Numbered from the stretch's first letter, positions 1 to 5,202 are shown. The stretch: DNA of 5,202 nucleotides from Actinomycetes bacterium (GCA_023336875.1 JAMBLH010000308.1:1-5202), one strand, 5' to 3'. Numbers and translations are program-made. Notes: generated from the letters alone by a model not told the origin.

Positions 1-142
1 CTTCAAGAGTTGCGGATCTGACGCCGCACAAGTGTCGCTCCATGACGCGACAGCACACCCTGAAGGTGGGACAACAGGAACGGCTCACGACCGTCCCACC
101 CTGAAAGGAGACGTGTTCTTTTGTGTGGTTTTTGGCTACTTT
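1..142 (+). other. Structured leader or 3' part of an upstream RNA, no gene recognised
   Basis: No convincing coding region is visible here. The plus strand can form several perfect hairpins: TGCGG 11-15 with CCGCA 24-28, TGTCGC 33-38 with GCGACA 47-52, and the eight-pair GGTGGGAC 65-72 with GTCCCACC 93-100. CTTCA at 1-5 can pair with TGAAG at 61-65 and would close the first two hairpins into a three-way junction. CACC 56-59 can also pair with GGTG 65-68, which competes with the third stem. This could be the end of an RNA that starts outside the window, or the 5' part of the RNA proposed at 143-508. An AAGGAG at 105-110 resembles a ribosome binding site, but the frame it could serve is not protein-like. 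The pairings are seen directly; the RNA interpretation is inference. Confidence 0.3.
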
Positions 143-508
143 GCGCGGTCGCGAAAACTTGGAACAGTTCGCGAAAACGAACCGGCGTTTCGGCTTGCAT
201 GGAGTCGTCGGTCATGGCATTGTTTATTTCACGCAGAGGGGCAACCCGATGCGGACGCCGAAGGGAAACCGGAGGCGGACCGGCGTAAAACCCGGTCAGG
301 GTCCGGCAACGGATTCGACCGACGGAACCACCGCAAGGTGGGCCGGGGTGAAAGCCCCGCCGCACCAGCCTCGGCTGACGGTCCGAAGGAAGGTTGTGAG
401 CTTCGGCTCATAGCTCACACTCCGCTTGCGGAGTGGCCGAGCCAAAGGTTGAAAGATCTGAGGTGAGGTTGAGAACACCCCAAGGGGGCTTCGGCTTCCT
501 TGGGGTTT
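143..508 (+). ncRNA. Candidate structured non-coding RNA, family not recognised
   Basis: This stretch lacks a believable protein gene and is dense in helices capped by stable tetraloops. GGG 238-240 and CCC 245-247 enclose GCAA. CCACC 328-332 and GGTGG 337-341 enclose GCAA. TGAGC 397-401 and GCTCA 406-410 enclose TTCG. ACTCCG 419-424 and CGGAGT 429-434 enclose CTTG. CGGGG 344-348 pairs with CCCCG 355-359. A seven-pair stem (370-376 with 435-441) encloses the TTCG and CTTG hairpins. CGTCGGTC 206-213 pairs with GACCGACG 317-324 over about 100 bases. An intrinsic terminator ends the unit at 508. The 5' end is uncertain: a TACTTT at 137-142 could be a -10 element giving a start near 149, but no good -35 is visible. 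I looked for hallmarks of RNase P RNA, tmRNA, SRP RNA, common riboswitches and T-boxes and found none. Its function is unknown. Confidence 0.5.
477..508 (+). terminator. Intrinsic terminator with UUCG loop
   Basis: Positions 477-489 pair with 494-506 in a continuous 13-pair stem that includes two G-U wobbles and is capped by a TTCG tetraloop (490-493). A short T-run (506-508, then CTC) follows. A strong stem with a weak U-tract is usual in high-GC actinobacteria. It lies downstream of the structured region and about 100 bases before the next start codon, so it most likely ends the non-coding RNA rather than attenuating the 616 gene. Confidence 0.8.
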
Positions 509-515
509 CTCGCGT

Positions 516-557
516 TGTCAGGTGTCAGCTGTCGGCAGTCAGCTGTCAGCTAGCAGC
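516..557. repeat. Six degenerate tandem heptamers, consensus TGTCRGC
   Basis: Six consecutive seven-base units run from 516 to 557 without a gap. Units 2 and 5 are both TGTCAGC; the others differ from it at one or two positions (TGTCAGG, TGTCGGC, AGTCAGC, TAGCAGC). The array sits between the RNA terminator and the promoter of the 616 gene. Short extragenic heptamer arrays are known from other bacteria, such as the STRR repeats of cyanobacteria, but their role is unclear. A related array lies at the other end of the next gene. Confidence 0.7.
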
Positions 558-579
558 CACGGGGAACGGGGTGCGGTGA

Positions 580-609
580 GTGCCACAGCGCCGCGAGGGA
601 ACGTAGAAT
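580..609 (+). promoter_or_regulatory. Promoter of the PH/SHOCT gene, leaderless type
   Basis: A -10 hexamer TAGAAT (604-609) fits the actinobacterial TANNNT pattern. It is preceded at 18 bases by GTGCCA (580-585), which matches four of six positions of TTGACA. The -10 ends exactly six bases before the ATG at 616, so transcription would start at or next to the start codon. The only purine-rich stretch (GAGGGA at 595-600) is too far from the ATG for a normal ribosome binding site. This supports a leaderless transcript. The elements are seen; their activity is inferred. Confidence 0.5.
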
Positions 610-615
610 GCTGTC

Positions 616-1257
616 ATGCCTTGGCCTGAAGACACACTCACCGACGACGAAGCCATCATCACAACGTTTCGTCCCCATTGGAAACTGCTGTTCGTACCGA
701 TAGGGTGGTTTCTGTTGCTCTCGATCGGGTTGGCCCTGATCCTCAGGTGGTTCAATCTCGGCTCGGTCGGTTGGCTCATCCTTGTCGTGTACATCGGTCT
801 TGCGATCTGGCTCGTTGTCCAACCGGTGCTGACATGGTGGACAAGCCTCTATGTGCTGACGACCGAGCGGCTGATGACACGTCGCGGGCTTGTATCCAAG
901 AGCGGCATCGAGATACCGCTCGAGAACATCACGAACGTGAACTTCTCGCAATCGATGATCGAACGGATGATCGGAGCTGGGGATCTACTTGTTGAGTCAG
1001 CAGGTACATCGGGGCAGTCGAAGTTCAAGGACATCCCCCATCCGGACATCTTCCAGACCGAACTTTACCGAGCACGAGAAGAACGAACTCTCTATCTGAG
1101 TCGTGGACCCACGCCGCCGCCACAGCCCGCGGCATCCGAGCGTGGTGGCGCAGCGAATGCAGAAGCAATCCAGAAGCTCGCCGAACTGCGTGACCAGGGT
1201 CACATCACTCAGGAAGAGTACGAAGCAAAGCGTCAGCAGCTACTCGACGAAATGTAA
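616..1257 (+). CDS. Membrane protein with bacterial PH domain (bPH2/DUF304) and C-terminal SHOCT domain
   Basis: This 213-residue protein starts with a short acidic N-terminus. Two hydrophobic helices follow (about residues 21-44 and 50-74), joined by a very short turn, so they form a membrane hairpin. Residues 77-160 match the bacterial PH domain pattern (YVLTTERLMTRRGL, then IEIPLENITNV, then GDLLVESAG). A proline-rich linker (about 165-173) leads to a SHOCT domain (about 182-213) with the typical LAELRDQGHITQEEYEAKR core. SHOCT is a short oligomerisation-type helical motif often found at protein ends. The role is unknown; PH-domain membrane proteins of this type are thought to act in membrane or envelope maintenance. 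The ATG at 616 is the first in-frame start after a stop at 604-606 and fits a leaderless message. The gene stands alone, converging on the methyltransferase gene. The domain calls are firm, the biological role is open. Confidence 0.9.
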   Translation: MPWPEDTLTDDEAIITTFRPHWKLLFVPIGWFLLLSIGLALILRWFNLGSVGWLILVVYIGLAIWLVVQPVLTWWTSLYVLTTERLMTRRGLVSKSGIEIPLENITNVNFSQSMIERMIGAGDLLVESAGTSGQSKFKDIPHPDIFQTELYRAREERTLYLSRGPTPPPQPAASERGGAANAEAIQKLAELRDQGHITQEEYEAKRQQLLDEM

Positions 1258-1319
1258 GCGGCCTGCGGCCGCCGACGTCCGACACACGACCGCTCCGCTT
1301 CACGATGACCGACTCTCTC

Positions 1320-1355
1320 TGTCGTATGTCGTATGTCTTCCTGCCGTTTACCGTC
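1320..1355. repeat. Second degenerate heptamer array, consensus TRYCGTN
   Basis: Units TGTCGTA (1320-1326), TGTCGTA (1327-1333) and TGTCTTC (1334-1340) are in phase. After one extra base (1341) come TGCCGTT (1342-1348) and TACCGTC (1349-1355). The array fills the end of the 90-base gap between two convergent genes. It overlaps the 3' end of the methyltransferase gene, whose stop codon (1348-1350 on the minus strand) lies inside it. It shares the TGTC core with the array at 516-557. Confidence 0.5.
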
Positions 1356-2553
1356 TACCCAAAAGTGCCACTGTCTCGACGTGAAAGGTCTGTGGGAAGA
1401 GGTCCACCGGGGTCGCCTCGACGAATTCGTAGCCGAGATTTCCGAAGATTCTTACATCTCTGGCAAGGCTTGCGGGGTCACAGGAGACATACGCGACGGC
1501 TCGAGGTAGGGCGGACGTCACGGCCTCAACGCCTCTCTCTCCGAGACCCTTCCTCGGCGGGTCGACCACCGCGACATCCCAGTACTCGTCGAGTGACTCG
1601 ATGTCCTTGGTGAAGGAACCCACCAGCAGGTTGTGCTCGATGTCAACGGTGTCGAGGTTCCTTCGAGCGGCAACGATCGCTTCCCTGGAGGAATCGATAC
1701 CAATGACTCTCGCGGCACTCTGGCCAACTGTTGCACCGAATAGGCCTACGCCGCAGAATCCGTCGAGGAGGGTCTCATGGCTCTGTACGTCCAAGGCGTC
1801 CGCGACCAGGTCGACGAGCATGTCTGCTCCAGGAGTATTGCTCTGGAAGAAGCCGTTCACCGGAATCTCGAAGACGACATCCCCGACGATCTCAGACAGA
1901 AGCGGAGTGCCGATCGCCGGTCGGACGGACGTGTTGGTGCGTTGAGCCACTGGAACCCCCCACTCCCCGGCATCATCGGGGATCTCCCCCTCGACGATGG
2001 CCAGTTCCTGGCCCGTTCGTGTGCCGGCCCTCAACGTGAGCTGCTCGACGCCGTGAAGGTCACCAAGACGTTCGTACACTTCCTGGAGTGCCGGTACAAG
2101 AAGCGGACACTGCTCGAGATGAACGATGTCGTGGCTTCGTGGTCGATAGAGCCCAGGGCGGCCGTCGACGACATGGAAGTCCATTCGGTTGCGATAGCCG
2201 AGGTCCGGACCGACCTTGGCCGTATCGTGGACAATCGGGTCAACGAGCCGGCCGAGATGCTGTAGCTGGCCGAAGACAATCTCTTTCTTCCAATCTCTCT
2301 GAGTATCGCCGTCTGCGAATTGCCATTGGCAGCCTCCGCATACGTCCGCATACTGACAGGGCGGCTCGCGTCGGTGGGGGGACGGCTCAATCACCTCGAC
2401 GAGGGCTGCTCTTGCCCAGGAGCCCCGATCCTCGATGATGGCGGCTTCGACTATCTCGCCAGGCATTGCGCCTGCAACGAAATGTGCTTTTCCGTCCTTG
2501 CGTGCAACGGCCTCACCGCCGTGCGCGATGTCGTGTGGGTGGAGTTCGACCAT
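1348..2553 (-). CDS. Class I SAM-dependent RNA (uracil-5) methyltransferase, TrmA/RlmD (RumA) family
   Basis: The protein has 401 residues, a normal full length. It should methylate C5 of a uridine in rRNA or tRNA using S-adenosylmethionine. The N-terminal 55 residues fit a TRAM RNA-binding domain. Four cysteines (C66, C72, C75 in CQYADVCGGC, and C149) are spaced as in the [4Fe-4S] site of E. coli RlmD. The methyltransferase fold follows: GFFQSN at 234-239, the SAM loop DGFCGVGLFG at 264-273, VVDPPRKG at 329-336, the nucleophile C358 in YVSCDP, and FPQTFHVE at 387-394 with the presumed base E393 (residue numbers within one or two). All catalytic residues are present, so it should be active. 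The exact target (U747 or U1939 of 23S rRNA, or U54 of tRNA) cannot be read from the sequence; the cluster pattern favours the rRNA branch. The ATG at 2553 is six bases after a TAGGTT -10, which suggests a leaderless message. Confidence 0.93.
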   Translation of the reverse strand: MVELHPHDIAHGGEAVARKDGKAHFVAGAMPGEIVEAAIIEDRGSWARAALVEVIEPSPHRREPPCQYADVCGGCQWQFADGDTQRDWKKEIVFGQLQHLGRLVDPIVHDTAKVGPDLGYRNRMDFHVVDGRPGLYRPRSHDIVHLEQCPLLVPALQEVYERLGDLHGVEQLTLRAGTRTGQELAIVEGEIPDDAGEWGVPVAQRTNTSVRPAIGTPLLSEIVGDVVFEIPVNGFFQSNTPGADMLVDLVADALDVQSHETLLDGFCGVGLFGATVGQSAARVIGIDSSREAIVAARRNLDTVDIEHNLLVGSFTKDIESLDEYWDVAVVDPPRKGLGERGVEAVTSALPRAVAYVSCDPASLARDVRIFGNLGYEFVEATPVDLFPQTFHVETVALLGRR

Positions 2554-2559
2554 GGCGAT

Positions 2560-2591
2560 AACCTAGCGGTCTGTCGTCTCATCAAAGTCAA
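2560..2591 (-). promoter_or_regulatory. Promoter of the RNA methyltransferase gene, leaderless type
   Basis: Read on the minus strand, TAGGTT (2565 to 2560) fits the TANNNT -10 pattern and ends six bases before the ATG at 2553. TTGACT (2591 to 2586) matches five of six positions of the -35 consensus, but the 20-base spacer is longer than ideal. No ribosome binding site precedes the ATG. The -10 spacing is identical to that of the gene at 616. On the plus strand, TAACCT (2559-2564) overlaps the same bases and could be a -10 for the divergent gene at 2606. Confidence 0.4.
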
Positions 2592-2605
2592 GGGCACCCG
2601 TCGCA

Positions 2606-2971
2606 ATGAATACTGTTCTCGCATTCCACCAGAACTGGTTCTACGTGGCGATTGCAACGACGGGCCTCGTCGGGGTGTGGGGTCTCGTCATGGCTCTGAT
2701 GAAACGCACGCCACCCAGGGGGTTTGAGTGGGCAAGGGGCATTGCGATAGTCGCGATACTCCTCCAGGTCGTCGCCGGTGTGTACCTCTACAGCAACGAC
2801 GTGAGGCCAGGCAACGCATTTCATGTGTTCTACGGTGTCGTCATCGTCATAACGCTCAGCCTGGCGTATGTCTATCGCTCGACGATGGCACGCAAGCCTG
2901 CGCTGACCTACGGAATCCTCCTGCTGTTCGTCATGGGTCTTGGTCTTCGTGCGTGGGCGAATGTGTCGTAG
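2606..2971 (+). CDS. Small four-helix integral membrane protein, function unknown
   Basis: The 121-residue product is mostly hydrophobic, with four predicted membrane helices at about residues 11-32, 43-63, 71-91 and 100-117. Short charged loops separate them (KRTPPRGFEWAR after helix 1, YRSTMARK after helix 3). Histidines near the ends of helices (H8 in the opening segment, H73 in AFHVFYG) and the motifs AYVYRS and VMGLGLRA look conserved-type, and I recall similar uncharacterised proteins in actinobacteria; I cannot name a family. Paired helix-end histidines can bind haem or metal in other small membrane proteins, but that is speculation here. The ATG at 2606 has an AAGGG (2590-2594) 11 bases upstream, a long spacing. 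The gene diverges from the methyltransferase gene across 52 bases, and fabI starts 43 bases after its stop, so they might be co-transcribed. Confidence 0.8.
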   Translation: MNTVLAFHQNWFYVAIATTGLVGVWGLVMALMKRTPPRGFEWARGIAIVAILLQVVAGVYLYSNDVRPGNAFHVFYGVVIVITLSLAYVYRSTMARKPALTYGILLLFVMGLGLRAWANVS

Positions 2972-2981
2972 GATCTCTGGC

Positions 2982-2987
2982 TATTAT
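2982..2987 (+). promoter_or_regulatory. Possible -10 element for fabI
   Basis: TATTAT matches five of six positions of the TATAAT consensus. It sits in an AT-rich patch inside the 43-base gap between the small membrane protein gene and fabI. A start near 2993 would leave a leader of about 20 bases containing the ribosome binding site. No clear -35 is visible, so fabI may instead, or also, be read through from the upstream gene. Confidence 0.35.
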
Positions 2988-3003
2988 TTTGTCACCTAGG
3001 AAG

Positions 3004-3010
3004 AGAGGGG
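3004..3010 (+). promoter_or_regulatory. Ribosome binding site of fabI
   Basis: The purine run AGAGGGG contains the GAGG core, six bases before the ATG at 3015. It is the best ribosome binding site in the window and fixes this start. Confidence 0.7.
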
Positions 3011-3014
3011 TTCG

Positions 3015-3800
3015 ATGCTTCAGGGCAAACGGCTTGTCATCACAGGCGTTCTCACAGATGATTCGATCGCTTGGCACGCTGCGCGCGTAGCGCAGGAGCA
3101 GGGTGCCGAAGTTGTGCTGACCGGATTCGGTCGCGGTCTCTCACTCACGCGCAGGTCAGCGAAGCGCCTGCCGGAGGAAGCTGACGTGTTTGAACTCGAC
3201 ATCACCGATCCCGACCACATGGCTGCGCTTGTGTCCGACCTCGGAGCGAAATGGGGAGGTCTTGACGGTGCGTTGCACGCGATTGCGTACGCGCCCGAGG
3301 ATGCGTTGGGTGGATCGTTCATGGAAACTCCTCCTGAGTCTGCTTCGATCGCCTTTCTCACATCAGCATTCTCCTACAAGACGCTTGCAGCGGGTCTCAG
3401 GCCTCTCTTCAACGAGGCAGGTGGCGGAGCGCTTGTCGGTCTCGATTTCGACAATTCGACGGCATGGCCCTCATACGACTGGATGGGTGTCTCGAAGTCA
3501 GCACTCCAGTCAGTCAATAGGTATCTGGCGAGGTATCTCGGCGCAGAGAACATTCGATCGAATCTTGTCGCATCAGGGCCTCTGGCAACGATCGCAGCGA
3601 AATCGATTCCAGGGTTCGTTCAGTTCGATGGGCTCTGGGAGATTCGTGCACCCCTTGGCTGGGACACATCAGATGCTGAGCCTGTCGCGAAAATGGCCTG
3701 CGTGCTGATGTCAGACTTCGCCCTTGCAACATCGGGCGAGATCGTCCATGTTGATGGAGGATTCCACGCAGTCGCTGCCGGTATCACTGAGGGGCTGTAG
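3015..3800 (+). CDS. fabI: Enoyl-[acyl-carrier-protein] reductase (NADH), FabI/InhA type
   Basis: This cytosolic enzyme of type II fatty acid synthesis reduces the trans-2-enoyl-ACP double bond with NADH in the last step of each elongation cycle. The 261 residues cover the whole short-chain dehydrogenase fold. The start reads like InhA: TGVLTDDSIAW at 10-20 is the divergent nucleotide-binding loop, and ARVAQEQGAEVVLTGFGR follows. LDITD at 61-65 contacts the adenine. The catalytic pair is Y154 and K161 in YDWMGVSKSAL, with F145 matching InhA F149. RSNLVASGPL (181-190) and HVDGG close the fold. Two differences from InhA: alanine (A89 in HAIAYAPEDALGG) stands where InhA has S94, and the substrate-binding loop between TIAAKS and RAPLGW is about ten residues shorter. 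The short loop suggests ordinary rather than very long acyl chains. No fabG or other fatty acid gene is adjacent in the window. The gene ends inside the convergent kinase gene. Confidence 0.95.
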   Translation: MLQGKRLVITGVLTDDSIAWHAARVAQEQGAEVVLTGFGRGLSLTRRSAKRLPEEADVFELDITDPDHMAALVSDLGAKWGGLDGALHAIAYAPEDALGGSFMETPPESASIAFLTSAFSYKTLAAGLRPLFNEAGGGALVGLDFDNSTAWPSYDWMGVSKSALQSVNRYLARYLGAENIRSNLVASGPLATIAAKSIPGFVQFDGLWEIRAPLGWDTSDAEPVAKMACVLMSDFALATSGEIVHVDGGFHAVAAGITEGL

Positions 3801-5202
3801 CAGCCGCCGTTGGAATCGCAACGGTGAACGTTGCCCCGCCTCCAGGTGTGGGTTCATACCAGACCCTTCCGTTCATAGCTTCGACGAGACCCTTTACGAT
3901 CGACAGCCCGAGACCAGCACCCCCCTTCGATCTGGTGGCGTGCGGCTGGAGCTGTGTGAATCGTTCGAAGATGACCTCGTGCTGTTCATATGAGATACCA
4001 GGCCCGTGGTCGATGACGGAGAGGTTGACCTCGGTGCGATTGCTGGCCGTGATCACCTCGATTGCACCATCGCCTCCGTACTTCGTAGCGTTCTCGACGA
4101 GGTTTGTGACGACTCGTGCAAGGTGATCCGGATCGGCAACAACGATCCCCACGCCAGGAGATGCTTGATGGGTGACTCTGTCCCCACTCGGGAGAGCTTC
4201 CAACAATTCGGCGAGGAACGGCTCGAGGTCGATCTCCTCAGGACGTATTGGGAGAGCATCCGCCTCGATACGGGACATGACGAGGAGATCCTCAATCAGA
4301 GTCCGTAGGCGATTCGCCTGCTTGGCGGCCATCGCGATCAGTTGCTGCGCGCGAGGGTCCTCGGGGAGCAATTCAGGACGTTGCAGTGTGCCGATTGCAC
4401 CGATGATCGATGTCAAAGGCGTTCGCAATTCGTGTGAAACAACGGAGACGAAATCGGTCTTGAGTTGAGCGAGCTCTGTCATTCTTTCGCCTGTTGATCG
4501 CACCTCTTCGAATCGGGCCATTTGATTCAATACGAGTGCCGCTGGCGCTGCGACTGACTTGAGAGTTGTTATGTCCTCGTCTGTGAAGTCTGTCTCCTTG
4601 TCGCCAACAAGAAGGACGCCGATGGTGCGATTCTCGACACGCATGGCAACAACCGCGATTCTCTCTGCTTCAAGTTCATCGGCAAGCCGATCGCGCGCTT
4701 CGATTGTCGTGGTGTCGTTGACGACCGTTGCATCTCCGCTCATGAACACTCGCTGGGAGACGCCCGGCTCATCAAGTCCAAGGCTGAACTCGTCTGCGCT
4801 CACCGTGTGCCCGGACACCCAGATGGGGGACATCAATTCGAGGCGTTCGGCAGATGCGTCGTAGAGCAGCACAAGACCGATCCGTGCTTTCACGGAATCA
4901 GCAACTCGCCCGATCAGTTCGGGAAGCACTTCGTCCAGTTTCGAGCCGGCTCCGATCGTGCGCGAGACCTCATAGAGGCGCGTCAGCTCCTCTTCCTGGC
5001 GGGCAAGTTCGGCTCCCTGGTGCGAGACGGATCGATACGCGGCATCGGCTGCTTCGAGCTGTGTGCGGATACCAACCGAGATCAGGAGCACAAACACCGT
5101 TGCACCAATGAACGGGAGGAAGAGCCCAATGAAGGATGACAATTCAGCGGCTTCCGACGTAAGGACAGCGGCAGCGTACGTGATAGTCGTTCCAATCGCG
5201 AC
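3784..5202 (-). CDS. Membrane sensor histidine kinase with GAF domain, N-terminus beyond the window
   Basis: The frame is open without a stop to position 5202, giving 472 visible residues; a TTG at 5142 is only an internal codon candidate. Numbering from the first visible codon, residues 1-15 and 24-44 are hydrophobic and probably the last two membrane helices of a multi-pass input region. A charged coiled-coil-like linker follows (about 46-82), then a GAF domain (about 88-228). The kinase core has the phospho-acceptor H257 in SHELRTP, the N-box with N367 and N371 (NLVENATKYG), the G1 box DHGPGI from 398, an FERFTQ F-box near 412, and the G2 box GGAGLGLSIVKG from 427. All catalytic motifs are intact, so it should autophosphorylate and pass phosphate to a response regulator, which is not in this window. 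The signal is unknown; GAF domains bind small ligands or haem, and no ligand motif is evident. Its 3' end overlaps fabI by 17 bases, tail to tail. Confidence 0.93.
   Translation of the reverse strand, partial: VAIGTTITYAAAVLTSEAAELSSFIGLFLPFIGATVFVLLISVGIRTQLEAADAAYRSVSHQGAELARQEEELTRLYEVSRTIGAGSKLDEVLPELIGRVADSVKARIGLVLLYDASAERLELMSPIWVSGHTVSADEFSLGLDEPGVSQRVFMSGDATVVNDTTTIEARDRLADELEAERIAVVAMRVENRTIGVLLVGDKETDFTDEDITTLKSVAAPAALVLNQMARFEEVRSTGERMTELAQLKTDFVSVVSHELRTPLTSIIGAIGTLQRPELLPEDPRAQQLIAMAAKQANRLRTLIEDLLVMSRIEADALPIRPEEIDLEPFLAELLEALPSGDRVTHQASPGVGIVVADPDHLARVVTNLVENATKYGGDGAIEVITASNRTEVNLSVIDHGPGISYEQHEVIFERFTQLQPHATRSKGGAGLGLSIVKGLVEAMNGRVWYEPTPGGGATFTVAIPTAAATAPQ

Noticed and set aside
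3..365. 120-codon minus-strand frame over the structured region
   Set aside because: The composition is arginine- and proline-rich, as expected for an antisense frame of GC-rich RNA, with no recognisable domain and no ribosome binding site.
123..413. GTG-started 96-codon plus-strand frame with AAGGAG 12 bases upstream
   Set aside because: The translation is arginine-, glycine- and threonine-rich without domain-like patterning, and the frame runs across tetraloop hairpins and a long-range helix. The spacing of AAGGAG is too long to be convincing.
421..470. tRNA-Ser-like GTGGCCGAG segment
   Set aside because: No acceptor stem, anticodon arm or T-loop can be formed around it.
143..508. RNase P RNA, tmRNA or SRP RNA
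   Set aside because: The GAGGAAAGTCC and ACAGAA regions of RNase P are absent. There is no tRNA-like 3' end or tag frame for tmRNA; GGATTCGAC at 311-319 only resembles its 5' motif. The GGAAGGAAG-type SRP core is not matched by GTCCGAAGGAAGG in a paired context.
1258..1272. GCGGCC/GGCCGC hairpin directly after the PH/SHOCT stop codon as a terminator
   Set aside because: Six pairs with a three-base loop and no following T-run; it may be incidental in GC-rich DNA.
1777..2265. 162-codon plus-strand frame inside the methyltransferase gene
   Set aside because: It is the antisense shadow of a complete, motif-bearing minus-strand gene and has no recognisable domain.

Overview
The window is bacterial and probably actinobacterial (Actinomycetota, possibly Acidimicrobiia or a related deep lineage). 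Three things point that way. The enoyl-ACP reductase reads like a cousin of mycobacterial InhA. There is a membrane PH-domain protein with a C-terminal SHOCT tail. At least two genes look leaderless, with a TANNNT -10 element six bases before the start codon. The lineage is inferred from protein resemblance and gene style, not from a search.

Layout. Positions 1-615 hold no convincing protein gene. They contain many hairpins, several capped by stable tetraloops (GCAA twice, UUCG, CUUG), and end in a strong intrinsic terminator at 477-508. I read this as an unidentified structured non-coding RNA, perhaps with a second RNA or leader before it that begins outside the window. It is the least explained part of the sequence. 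An array of degenerate heptamers (516-557) and a leaderless-type promoter follow, then a plus-strand bPH2/SHOCT membrane protein (616-1257). A second heptamer array (1320-1355) runs into the 3' end of a minus-strand RNA (uracil-5) methyltransferase of the TrmA/RlmD family (1348-2553).

Across a 52-base divergent gap lies a small four-helix membrane protein (2606-2971), followed on the same strand by fabI, an InhA-like enoyl-ACP reductase (3015-3800). The window closes with a minus-strand GAF-domain sensor histidine kinase (3784-5202). Its reading frame is still open at the window edge, so its N-terminus is missing. The kinase and fabI overlap tail to tail by 17 bases.

The genes do not form one obvious pathway. 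They are a mosaic of housekeeping functions: lipid synthesis, RNA modification, a sensor kinase and two membrane proteins of unclear role. No mobile element, CRISPR array, tRNA or rRNA was seen.
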